Shown piece after piece: positions 1 through 6,326 of a stretch of 7,646 bases of DNA. The number at the start of each line of letters is the position of its first letter. The stretch's first letter is position 1. The notes beneath the pieces were generated by a model that saw only the letters and a program-made list of their open reading frames with translations, was not told the DNA's origin and searched no databases. Where the stretch lies: contig JAFAFM010000267.1 in NCBI GenBank assembly GCA_023423495.1, forward strand, positions 1 through 7,646, in the 5' to 3' direction. Both the position numbers and the translations under genes were made by a program. This stretch comes from Armatimonadota bacterium. Its GTDB lineage: Bacteria; Armatimonadota; Fimbriimonadia; Fimbriimonadales; Fimbriimonadaceae.

Positions 1-453
1 AACTACCGACCCCGAATCGTCCGGGGCATTCGGAATTCCATCGATCCGACGAAGGTTGAGAAGTTCGCCCCCGAAGAACTGCACAAGGTCGAGGGTAATC
101 CTGCGTTTTGGAGCACCATGCGGTCGGCCTTGGTGAATGTTATCGAAGGTGGAACGGCGGGCTCAGCCCGTATTCCCGGAATCACCTGGGGCGGCAAGAC
201 TGGAAGCGCGGAAGAGAAGAAGAACAAAAAAACCCACAGCTGGTTCGTAGGTTTTGCGCCGGCCGACAATCCAAAGATCGCGATCTGCGTGTTTGTGGAG
301 CAGGCTGGTCATGGTGGGGAAGTCGCAGCGCCAATCGCCAAGCAGGTCGTCCAGCGCTACTTGCTTCCACCCAAGGAAGTTGCCGCCGCTTCGAATTCCG
401 AGACTGACTCAGCTGCTTCGTCCGCGCGAGCCGAATCACCCAGCGCGCGATAA
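1..453 (+). CDS. mrdA: Penicillin-binding protein 2-type transpeptidase, C-terminal part (5' end outside window)
   Basis: Frame 1 is open from the first base to a TAA at 451-453, giving 150 residues of a protein that begins upstream. Residues 66-69 are the KTGS box (bases 196-207), the third active-site motif of penicillin-binding transpeptidases. It is followed by HSWFVGFAP and by QAGHGGEVAAPIA, as in the C-terminal lobe of PBP2 (MrdA) and related class B PBPs. Family knowledge: these are membrane-anchored periplasmic enzymes that cross-link peptidoglycan, PBP2 doing so in the elongasome with RodA. The SxxK and SxN motifs lie outside the window, so MrdA rather than FtsI/SpoVD is a judgement from the C-terminal motifs. 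The last roughly 25 residues are a low-complexity Ala/Ser/Glu tail with no domain; this tail overlaps the 3' end of the convergent polymerase gene. No terminator hairpin is visible between the two genes. Confidence 0.88.
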   Translation, partial: NYRPRIVRGIRNSIDPTKVEKFAPEELHKVEGNPAFWSTMRSALVNVIEGGTAGSARIPGITWGGKTGSAEEKKNKKTHSWFVGFAPADNPKIAICVFVEQAGHGGEVAAPIAKQVVQRYLLPPKEVAAASNSETDSAASSARAESPSAR

Positions 454-2501
454 GTTGCCTTAAGCTTTCGAGCGGTCGCGATCCCCAACTGGCAGATTCC
501 CAATGCTTTTTCGACGGACTCCGGGCCGTAATCTAGTCCCGCGGTCGACATCCGCTTAACTTCGGGAACCGTGACTGCGGCATATTGCCGAAGAATGTCG
601 AGCGCTTTTGATAACTGGCTTGCGCGCTCCTGATTCGAGGCGGTCTGATCCGCCAAGTAAATTCTCGCCTCAGCGGTCGCCGTCTCGATGATCTGCGGTA
701 GAGCCCGGATTGTGTAATATGGCGTGGATTCCACCTGGACCATGCGTTCAGCGATTTCACGAGCTTTGATATCCTCTTTGAATTCGCGGGCAATCTCCAA
801 AGCGAGCTTAAGGGTGTTGAGATTGTTTGGGTCCCGCTCAAGCGCGGCTTGAATTGCCGTATCGGCCTCAGCGGCTTTGCCCTCCTGTTGCTCAAACTTG
901 GCCCAATTCCGGAGAATCCGGGGGGCGGGCATCGCATTTGACGCATTGAGAATGGAGGCACCTCGTTCTTGTGGATCCAATGCAAATCTTAAGTTCCACG
1001 CCTCACCATCCATTGGGGCCTTGGAGGTTAGGTTGATCGTGAGCTCTCGGGCGCGATCGAAGTCACGCTGATCGATCGCGTGACCAATGAGCGAGCGCTG
1101 CCACTCCGCCCAGCCGAAGTAAGCCAGCATGACCAAAGGAATGGTGCACAACGCGACAAGGCCGGTCCGGGCGGTGGCCGGTGTGAACTCTGGAAGTACG
1201 CTATCGGCGCTGAGACACAACCCAATCCCGAGCAACAGGAAAAATGTCAACCCAATACCGTAGTAGTACAAGTTGCTCTCGAACATGCCGTGAGCAAAGG
1301 TGCCTGCGATGGCCGCGACCACGCCAGCCTTGAGCAAATTCGCTGTTTCCGGCATCCGCTTCGCGCCACGAAAAACGATCCAGATCCACCAACCGATTAT
1401 GGCCAGAAAGAGGGCGGCAGAAAGCCAGGAAGCTTCGACTGCGAGTTGAAGGATATTGTTGTGAGCGAGTTGGGTCTGGGTGGTTAAACCTGGACGCGAG
1501 CCCTCAAACCGGTAGGTTCCGACGCCATAGCCGACGGGTCGAGCTTTGGTGAGCTCTAAGCTTCCTTGCCACAGCAGTTTCCGAAATCCGAGGGATTGAG
1601 CCTGCTCGCTCTCAAAGGAACCGATGCGTCCGATGCTGGGTCCAGCCGCACCGGACTCTTTCCGATTTGACAACTGAATGGCGTTGAACAGGGCAAAGCC
1701 AACCGCGATCACTACAATGCCGGTCATCGCGCGGAGCACTTTGGGTTTCCCACTAGGAAGCCACAAAAAGCCTAGGATGGCAAAGGTGATAACCGCACCA
1801 ACGGCGGCCGCAATGCCCGCTTTAGATCCCGTCATTAATAGTGCGGTCGAGATGAGGGTGAGGCCGATACTAACCAGCAACTTTGGGACCCGGTCGGCTA
1901 ACAGCAAAATGGGCGTCCCGATGGCAATGCCAATCGAGAAAATCCCGGCGGTTGCATTTGGATTCACCCATCCGGCGAAAATTCGAACGTTAGGATCAGT
2001 GGCCCGCATTTGCTGGTACTCGACACCGATGCCGTAAAGTGCCAAACAGCAGATTCCAACGAACAGGGAAGTAAGTACGACGCGTGGTCCAACATCTCGC
2101 CCAAGCACGGCAACGCAGGCGAACAAGGCCAACGCATAAGTCAGCCATTCGGCCAATGCCGCCATCGAAACGAATTTGAATGCGGAAAGGCCGGTCGAAA
2201 TGAAGAGCAGCCCGAAGAAGGCGACGATCAAACCCATCAGCCGGATGTTCGGCAACTGGATCACTGACCGTTGTCCTAGGCTCAAAGCCAACCCTAGTGC
2301 AATCGGAACCATAATGGCCAGGTGACTGAATAGCGGAACTTCAAAGCCCTGCAAAAGCGGACCGCCGAGCATTGCGCGCAAGAGTGCACCAAGTCCAGGC
2401 TCGACCGGCATAGCTTGATCCGTCGAGATTTGACCGCCCAACAGCGGGATTAGGAACGCCCCAATGGCAACGAGGATTTGGGGAAGGGTCAGCTTCCTCA
2501 T
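357..2501 (-). CDS. O-antigen ligase / Wzy-type polymerase family membrane protein with C-terminal TPR region
   Basis: This 714-residue protein has about 12-13 hydrophobic segments over residues 1-463, then a soluble helical tail to the end. Wzy_C/O-antigen-ligase hallmarks are visible: WVNPNATAG near 178-186, GSKAG at 225-229, and GYGVGTYRF near 324-332 leading into AHNNILQLAVEAS with His347. In this family the large periplasmic loop carries these residues, and the protein transfers or polymerises lipid-linked glycans. The tail (about 471-585) contains TPR-like helix pairs, for example an Ala-rich repeat ending ALERDPNN; TPR-tailed members are known. The ATG at 2501 is preferred over a GTG 15 bases upstream because its ATGA overlaps the TGA of the preceding glycosyltransferase, implying translational coupling; no separate Shine-Dalgarno is seen. 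Ligase, polymerase and protein O-glycosyltransferase cannot be told apart from sequence. The 3' end overlaps the PBP gene by 97 bp. Confidence 0.85.
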   Translation of the reverse strand: MRKLTLPQILVAIGAFLIPLLGGQISTDQAMPVEPGLGALLRAMLGGPLLQGFEVPLFSHLAIMVPIALGLALSLGQRSVIQLPNIRLMGLIVAFFGLLFISTGLSAFKFVSMAALAEWLTYALALFACVAVLGRDVGPRVVLTSLFVGICCLALYGIGVEYQQMRATDPNVRIFAGWVNPNATAGIFSIGIAIGTPILLLADRVPKLLVSIGLTLISTALLMTGSKAGIAAAVGAVITFAILGFLWLPSGKPKVLRAMTGIVVIAVGFALFNAIQLSNRKESGAAGPSIGRIGSFESEQAQSLGFRKLLWQGSLELTKARPVGYGVGTYRFEGSRPGLTTQTQLAHNNILQLAVEASWLSAALFLAIIGWWIWIVFRGAKRMPETANLLKAGVVAAIAGTFAHGMFESNLYYYGIGLTFFLLLGIGLCLSADSVLPEFTPATARTGLVALCTIPLVMLAYFGWAEWQRSLIGHAIDQRDFDRARELTINLTSKAPMDGEAWNLRFALDPQERGASILNASNAMPAPRILRNWAKFEQQEGKAAEADTAIQAALERDPNNLNTLKLALEIAREFKEDIKAREIAERMVQVESTPYYTIRALPQIIETATAEARIYLADQTASNQERASQLSKALDILRQYAAVTVPEVKRMSTAGLDYGPESVEKALGICQLGIATARKLKATYRALGDSARADEAAESVSEFEAAATSLGGSK

Positions 2502-3400
2502 CTGCTGCGAAACCACCGCCTGACAACATCGATCTTATTCTTCAAAATGAAAAGCCCTGCCCGCATGGATAATGCGAGACCCGCGCCGACAAATGCAAAT
2601 GGTCGCCACAGCAAGGGTCGCTCCGGCAACTGGTTCTTAACATAGAAGCGGAACATGGACCGGTGGAACCGGCCAATCATGCGGTTCGGCGCTTTGTCTG
2701 TGCTCCTGCCGATTGCATGAGTGACAACCGATAGCGGCAGATACACTACTTTTTTGCCAGATTTCCACACCCGCCAGCACCAGTCCACATCTTCGCAAAA
2801 CATGAAGTACTCGGGGTCAAATGCGCCGATGTTGTCGAACACCTCTTTTCGCACCAAGAACGCTGCTCCGGATACCCAGTCCACTTCGCGCGGGGAACTG
2901 TGGTCGAAGTCCTGCATCAAATAGTCGCGCGTGAACGCATTGTTCGGGAACAAACTTCCAAGCGGGGTATTTCGAAACAGGGCGGCCAAAGGGTTGGGAA
3001 AGCGGCGACAGCTGAACTGTAGCGACCCATCCGGGTTCAGAAGCTTGGGAGCGACGATTCCAACGTCGCTGTTCTGATACAGGTAATCGAGCAGTCCCCG
3101 GATGGCCCCTCGGTGAATGATCGTATCCGAATTGAGGCACAAAGCGTGGGGCGCGTTGCGGATCGAAAACGCGTGGTTGTGCCCTCCCGTAAAGCCCAAA
3201 TTTTCATACATTCGTTCCAAACGAACCCATGGGAATTCTGCCGCGATCATGTCTGGGGAACCGTCCTCGGAGTTGTTGTCCACGACGATGACCTCAAACT
3301 TGGCTTCGGTCCTCGCTGACTCCAGGCTTTGGAGGCATAGGCGGGTATCGGTCAGCGTGTTCCAACTGCAGATGGTGACGCTAACCTCTAAATCCAGCAC
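2498..3400 (-). CDS. Glycosyltransferase family 2 (second of operon)
   Basis: This is a GT-A fold family 2 glycosyltransferase of about 300 residues, of the rhamnosyltransferase/WbbL-like type. It opens with the SVTICSWN strand, then VVDNNS (nucleotide-sugar aspartate near 41), an NSD motif at 90-92 replacing the common NPD/DxD, and FCEDVDWCWR near 202-210 carrying the acidic catalytic pair. A hydrophobic stretch at about 268-287 and a basic end suggest membrane association. Inferred role: adding a sugar to a lipid-linked glycan on the cytoplasmic face. The GTG at 3400 is chosen because GAGG at 3406-3409 sits 5 bases upstream on the minus strand; an in-frame TTG at 3430 would add 10 residues and is the alternative. 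The gene overlaps the upstream transferase by 20 bp and the downstream polymerase by 4 bp (ATGA). Donor and acceptor cannot be read from sequence. Confidence 0.88.
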   Translation of the reverse strand: MLDLEVSVTICSWNTLTDTRLCLQSLESARTEAKFEVIVVDNNSEDGSPDMIAAEFPWVRLERMYENLGFTGGHNHAFSIRNAPHALCLNSDTIIHRGAIRGLLDYLYQNSDVGIVAPKLLNPDGSLQFSCRRFPNPLAALFRNTPLGSLFPNNAFTRDYLMQDFDHSSPREVDWVSGAAFLVRKEVFDNIGAFDPEYFMFCEDVDWCWRVWKSGKKVVYLPLSVVTHAIGRSTDKAPNRMIGRFHRSMFRFYVKNQLPERPLLWRPFAFVGAGLALSMRAGLFILKNKIDVVRRWFRSR

Positions 3401-4238
3401 TGTATCCTCGGGCGCGAATATATGCCCCAACGTAGATTGCGACGAAAATCAAAGCATACAGCGGGAAATTCCACCAGCGCACCTTATGCTTCAGCAGGAA
3501 GCGGATAAGGCTTTTGTGCGATTCCCAAATCATGGCTCGGCGAACCTGTCGCGTCCCCTCGCCCCCATGATGGAAAATCCGGATGCTTGGAGCGTACAGA
3601 GCTGGCCAGCCAGCTTGGTTCAGTCGATAGAGCAGGTCGACCTCGTTAAAAAAGATGGGAAACCGCTTATCAAAAGGCTGCTGATCGGACCCGATTTCTT
3701 TCAGCGCCGACCTACGAAAGGCAATAAATGTGCCCATCGGTTGTGGCGCAGTCTGCTCTCGCTCGTAGTCAAAATTTGCTTGGCGGTAAGAATCGAAGAT
3801 CCCCGTCCGAATTCGTAAGAGATCTCCGAGGATGCCGACAAGGCTAGGGAAGCCGCGGATCGATTGCTGAGTCGAACCGTCCGCGGCGATTTGCCGGGCG
3901 CCGACGGCTCCAAAGTTTGGATTCGCCGCAAGCACACGCAAGGTTTCGTCTAGGGTGCCGGCGAAGACTTCAGTGTCCGGATTAAGAGTCAAAATGACAT
4001 CGTATTTTGCTTGTTCGAAGCCGACGTTGTTTCCCATTGCGTAACCCAAATTAAGCTTTGAGGCAACCAGGTTCACCTCTGGAAATTCACTTCGAACCAT
4101 TTCCGTGCTGTCATCACCGGAGGCGTTGTCGACGACGATCGTTTCATGTGGATGCTTGGGCGGATTCTGCGCGATCGATGTGAGACACGCGCGCAGAAAC
4201 TCGCGAGTGTTCCAATTTACGATCACAATGCTCAACAT
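3381..4238 (-). CDS. Glycosyltransferase family 2 (first of operon)
   Basis: This 285-residue family 2 glycosyltransferase begins directly with the conserved strand LSIVIVNWNT, which supports the ATG at 4238. VVDNAS carries Asp37, LNPDTEV holds the DxD-equivalent (N86-P87-D88), and FFNEVDLLYR (196-205) is the acidic motif, here NE-V-D rather than the commoner ED-V-D or ND-V-D. HHGGEGTRQ follows near 223-231, as in rhamnosyltransferase-like members. A C-terminal hydrophobic segment at about 258-273 looks like a membrane anchor. The protein resembles its operon partner in architecture but is clearly divergent, so the two probably add different sugars or linkages in one glycan (inference). It is the first gene of the three-gene minus-strand operon. 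No Shine-Dalgarno lies at normal spacing before the ATG; the nearest GGAGG is about 34 bases upstream. A minus-strand promoter could not be assigned with confidence. Confidence 0.9.
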   Translation of the reverse strand: MLSIVIVNWNTREFLRACLTSIAQNPPKHPHETIVVDNASGDDSTEMVRSEFPEVNLVASKLNLGYAMGNNVGFEQAKYDVILTLNPDTEVFAGTLDETLRVLAANPNFGAVGARQIAADGSTQQSIRGFPSLVGILGDLLRIRTGIFDSYRQANFDYEREQTAPQPMGTFIAFRRSALKEIGSDQQPFDKRFPIFFNEVDLLYRLNQAGWPALYAPSIRIFHHGGEGTRQVRRAMIWESHKSLIRFLLKHKVRWWNFPLYALIFVAIYVGAYIRARGYSAGFRG

Positions 4239-4384
4239 CGGCGCGGGAGTTTACACACTAACTAACCGAATCCCTCCTTGGAGAATTCCGCCTTCCGGTT
4301 CTTTTTCCAGGTTGGCCCGTTGGCGAAACAGGGAACATGGCCCCAGTCGGTGGCCGAATTTGTGTAATGGATTGCAGAAGGGGT

Positions 4385-4425
4385 CAGGGAAACGCGCAAA
4401 TGTGTGCGCTAGACAATTTCCCCTG
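4385..4425. other. Two-part stem-loop (RNA or DNA structure)
   Basis: An outer stem CAGGGAAA (4385-4392) pairs with TTTCCCCTG (4417-4425) with one bulged C. Directly inside on the 5' side is a 6-bp inner stem CGCGCA (4393-4398) with TGTGCG (4403-4408), one G-U pair and an AATG loop. An eight-base asymmetric bulge, CTAGACAA, sits on the 3' side. No T-run follows on either strand, so this is not an ordinary intrinsic terminator. Function unknown. Confidence 0.5.
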
Positions 4426-4462
4426 TAATTTCACGGTCAAACCGCCGATAAGAATAAAGTTT

Positions 4463-4502
4463 GACGGATCAATGTTGCTCCGTTTCGAGCCTTCGATCCG
4501 TC
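4463..4502. other. Perfect 8-bp inverted repeat with nested stem
   Basis: GACGGATC (4463-4470) is the exact reverse complement of GATCCGTC (4495-4502). The 24-base loop contains a smaller stem, GCTC (4477-4480) with GAGC (4487-4490). It lies about 30 bp upstream of the hydrolase -35 box, so it could be a regulator-binding palindrome for that promoter or a stem in a transcript. This choice is inference. Confidence 0.5.
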
Positions 4503-4533
4503 CTTAGGATAGCGTGAAATACCACATTCGGGG

Positions 4534-4563
4534 TTGACAGGATTACCGGGTGCCTGGTATCTT
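4534..4563 (+). promoter_or_regulatory. Sigma70-type promoter of the LysM/NlpC hydrolase gene
   Basis: A perfect -35 TTGACA (4534-4539) is followed after 18 bp by -10 TATCTT (4558-4563), which matches the consensus at positions 1, 2, 3 and 6. It is preceded by TGG (4555-4557), an extended -10 TGn element. Transcription would start near 4570, giving a leader of roughly 60 nt before the TTG at 4629. Confidence 0.75.
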
Positions 4564-4586
4564 TCTCGTGTTTGCCAAAGGACTCG

Positions 4587-4640
4587 GTCAAGAGGGGGCA
4601 GCGCCGCAAGGCGCAGAGGAGGAAAGTCTTGACGATCAAG
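4587..4640 (+). promoter_or_regulatory. Structured 5' leader and Shine-Dalgarno of the hydrolase gene
   Basis: A perfect Shine-Dalgarno AGGAGG (4617-4622) sits 6 bases before the TTG at 4629 and decides that start. Two bases upstream of it is a perfect 5-bp hairpin with a GCAA (GNRA) loop: GCGCC 4601-4605, GGCGC 4610-4614. The start codon lies in TCTTGAC (4627-4633), which can pair with GTCAAGA (4587-4593) over 7 bp. Part of it (CTTGA, 4628-4632) can instead pair with TCAAG (4636-4640). The two pairings exclude each other, so initiation may depend on RNA folding; this is inference. Confidence 0.55.
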
Positions 4641-6224
4641 AAAATAACTTTGGGGGCATGTCTGCTGTTGACTGGCAGTGTCCTCGCGCAAGACGCAACA
4701 TATACCGTAAAACAGGGAGACACACTCTCAGGTATCGCAAGCAGATTCGGCGCAAATTCAAAAGAAATTCTTCAAGCCAATCGGCTACAAAGCGCAGATA
4801 AGCTTAAATTAGGTCAAAAACTCACCATTCCGCAAGCCGCAAAAGCGGTCAAGAAGTCCAGCTTCAGCGGCAATGTGTACAACGTAAAGCAGGGCGATAC
4901 AGACATTTCGATCGCCAAGAAGCTGGGTATCACTGCCAAAGAACTGCGGGTCGCCAACATGGGCACCAATTGGACCAAGCTCCAAATTGGACAGGCTCTG
5001 ATCATTCCCACGGCTTCCGGTTGGTTCCACACGATGGCTAATCACGCCGCGAACCAAGCGAAAACCTCGGTGGTTGCGCAATCGAAGCCAGAATTTAAGC
5101 TTGCTAGTTCCATCAAAGCGGCTCCGCAAAAACCTAAGGTTATCCAGCGCACTTACACTGTTCGCAATGGCGACAACGATTGGATCATCGCAAAGCGCGT
5201 AGGGATTAAGCCGTCACAGCTTCGGACCTTGAATCCCGGTGTGAAATGGGCAAGCCTGCAGATCGGAACCGTTCTTAAGGTTCCAGGGACTAAGACAGTT
5301 TCAGCATCAGGCCAAGCGGAGAAGGGGCCACACCTTCCGCCGCTGCGAAGTCGCTATGCCGTAATTACGGGCGAATCGGTTGCGATTCGACGTGGGCCGA
5401 GCACTCGATTCCCGTCCCTGACCCAGGTGCCGCGAGGTACTCGTGTGCTGGTGTTGGATCACGAAGGTTCCTGGTACAAGCTTCGATTTCCGAAGGGCAC
5501 AGAAGCGTGGGTAAGAGCAGATTATCTCGCTCCGACCAAGGCTCCGCAAATCCTGGCGATGAAGAGTCCCGCCAAGAAGAGCATCGTCAAACCTTCCAAG
5601 AAGCCGACCCTGGTCGCTTCTCGAACAACGACCCGGTCGTCCACCCGAAAGAGCCGAAACGAGCGAAATGTAACCACTCGCCGCCCGGCCAAGGATAACG
5701 GCCGCCCGCTCGTGGTAGCTTCCGGCAACGGCAGCTCCTTGCTTGACAAGGCATCGTCGTTTTTAGGTGTTCGCTATCGCTATGGAGCCGCATCCCGTTC
5801 TGCAACGGACTGCTCGGGTTTCACCACGCAGGTTTTCAAGAGCCAGGGTGTGAAGCTTCCGCGGACGGCTCGCGAGCAGTCTTCGCGAGGCCAGAAGGTA
5901 ACCAAGGGTGAACTGAAGCCTGGCGATCTGGTGTTCTTCAAGACGCGCGGTTCCCGTGTAAGCCACGTTGGAATCTACAAAGGCAATGGCAAGTTTATTC
6001 ATGCCAGCAGCGGACGCGGCAAGGTGATGGAAAGCAGCCTCAATGAAGGCTACTACCAGCGACGCTTCGCCGGGGCTAGGCGAGTCATTGCGAACAAGCC
6101 CGCGCCAAAGAATACCGTCGTCGCCAAGAAGGATGAGGCTCCGAAAGAGAAGCCAGCCGAGCCGGAAACCAAACCGGCGGACGACAAACCAACGACTCCA
6201 CCGGATCAAAAGGATAATTCCTAA
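4629..6224 (+). CDS. Secreted peptidoglycan hydrolase: signal peptide, three LysM, SH3b, NlpC/P60
   Basis: This 531-residue exported cell-wall enzyme is read from TTG 4629. Residues 1-20 are a type I signal peptide (KK, hydrophobic core, cleavage predicted after VLA, before QD). LysM repeats lie at about 24-68, 83-127 and 175-219, an SH3b domain at about 243-300, a Lys/Arg/Ser/Thr-rich linker at 305-360, and an NlpC/P60 domain at about 368-488. The expected catalytic residues are present: Cys395 in DCSG, His446 in SHVGIY and His458 in FIHAS. Family knowledge: such enzymes cleave D-gamma-glutamyl-meso-diaminopimelate or similar stem-peptide bonds, with LysM and SH3b binding the wall. The last 45 residues are a Pro/Lys/Glu-rich disordered tail. 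LysM 2 and 3 diverge from LysM 1 in a shared way. A TTG at 4572 would add 19 basic residues but has no comparable Shine-Dalgarno and lies about at the predicted transcript start. The gene is monocistronic, with its own promoter and terminator. Confidence 0.94.
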   Translation: MTIKKITLGACLLLTGSVLAQDATYTVKQGDTLSGIASRFGANSKEILQANRLQSADKLKLGQKLTIPQAAKAVKKSSFSGNVYNVKQGDTDISIAKKLGITAKELRVANMGTNWTKLQIGQALIIPTASGWFHTMANHAANQAKTSVVAQSKPEFKLASSIKAAPQKPKVIQRTYTVRNGDNDWIIAKRVGIKPSQLRTLNPGVKWASLQIGTVLKVPGTKTVSASGQAEKGPHLPPLRSRYAVITGESVAIRRGPSTRFPSLTQVPRGTRVLVLDHEGSWYKLRFPKGTEAWVRADYLAPTKAPQILAMKSPAKKSIVKPSKKPTLVASRTTTRSSTRKSRNERNVTTRRPAKDNGRPLVVASGNGSSLLDKASSFLGVRYRYGAASRSATDCSGFTTQVFKSQGVKLPRTAREQSSRGQKVTKGELKPGDLVFFKTRGSRVSHVGIYKGNGKFIHASSGRGKVMESSLNEGYYQRRFAGARRVIANKPAPKNTVVAKKDEAPKEKPAEPETKPADDKPTTPPDQKDNS

Positions 6225-6230
6225 GATCGA

Positions 6231-6263
6231 ACGGGCAAGAGAAATCTTGCCCGTTTTTCTTTT
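6231..6263 (+). terminator. Intrinsic terminator after the hydrolase gene
   Basis: A perfect 10-bp stem, ACGGGCAAGA (6231-6240) with TCTTGCCCGT (6245-6254), closes a GAAA tetraloop. A T-rich run (6254-6263, interrupted by one C) follows. It begins 7 bases after the TAA. The reverse strand lacks a T-run after the stem, so it acts rightwards only. Confidence 0.95.
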
Positions 6264-6284
6264 CGCCATCTGACCCAACGGGCC

Positions 6285-6314
6285 TTGAGTTTTTGGGTTC
6301 AAATAAGGGATACT
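6285..6314 (+). promoter_or_regulatory. Probable promoter of tRNA-Glu
   Basis: A -35-like TTGAGT (6285-6290) and a -10-like GATACT (6309-6314) are separated by 18 bp. They end 12 bp before the mature tRNA 5' end, so transcription would start around 6320-6322. The preceding terminator isolates it from the hydrolase transcript, so a dedicated promoter is expected. Confidence 0.55.
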
Positions 6315-6326
6315 CTCCGAGCTTCT

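Larger units (their letters stand above)
4239..4533. other. Divergent intergenic region with several predicted hairpins
   Basis: This gap of about 295 bp lies between the divergent glycosyltransferase operon and the hydrolase promoter. I see no convincing protein gene in it. It holds three hairpin-forming stretches: 4339-4355 (GGCCCC pairing GG-bulge-GGCC around an AGTC loop), 4385-4425 and 4463-4502. It also has sigma28-like octamers at 4444-4451 and 4455-4462 that are in the wrong order for a promoter. It must contain the promoter of the minus-strand operon, but no strong -35/-10 pair stood out there. Riboswitch consensus elements I know (c-di-AMP, c-di-GMP-I, cobalamin) do not fit by eye. 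Confidence 0.6.

Noticed and set aside
2502..2516. GTG at 2516 as start of the polymerase gene
   Set aside because: It is possible, but the ATG at 2501 forms an ATGA overlap with the preceding stop, the usual coupled arrangement, and neither has a clear Shine-Dalgarno.
3117..3818. Long plus-strand frame of over 230 codons opposite the two glycosyltransferases
   Set aside because: It is the antisense shadow of two clearly recognisable GT2 genes, and its translation has no domain-like character.
4284..4300. ACCGGAAGGCGG on the minus strand resembling the 4.5S/SRP RNA tip
   Set aside because: Only the GGAA-capped tip is present. The flanking conserved GUCAGG and AGCAGCC strands of SRP helix 8 are missing.
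4572..4628. TTG at 4572 as the hydrolase start, adding 19 residues
   Set aside because: It lies about at the predicted transcript start, has no Shine-Dalgarno, and would put a long Arg/Lys stretch before the signal peptide. TTG 4629 has AGGAGG at ideal spacing and gives a normal signal peptide.
4616..4628. GAGGAAAGTC resembling the conserved start of bacterial RNase P RNA
   Set aside because: The following bases do not continue as the RNase P consensus (CGGGCTCC), no P4 partner is seen downstream, and the site is explained as Shine-Dalgarno plus the start of a strong coding frame.
4239..4628. c-di-AMP, c-di-GMP or cobalamin riboswitch before the hydrolase
   Set aside because: LysM/NlpC genes are often under the c-di-AMP riboswitch, so I looked for it. 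None of the conserved blocks is present, and the predicted promoter leaves only about 60 nt of leader, too short for that class.
4629..4670. Lipobox LGAC in the hydrolase signal peptide (lipoprotein)
   Set aside because: The Cys is residue 11 with hydrophobic sequence continuing after it, so the n- and h-regions before it are too short. VLA-QD at 18-22 is a good type I cleavage site.
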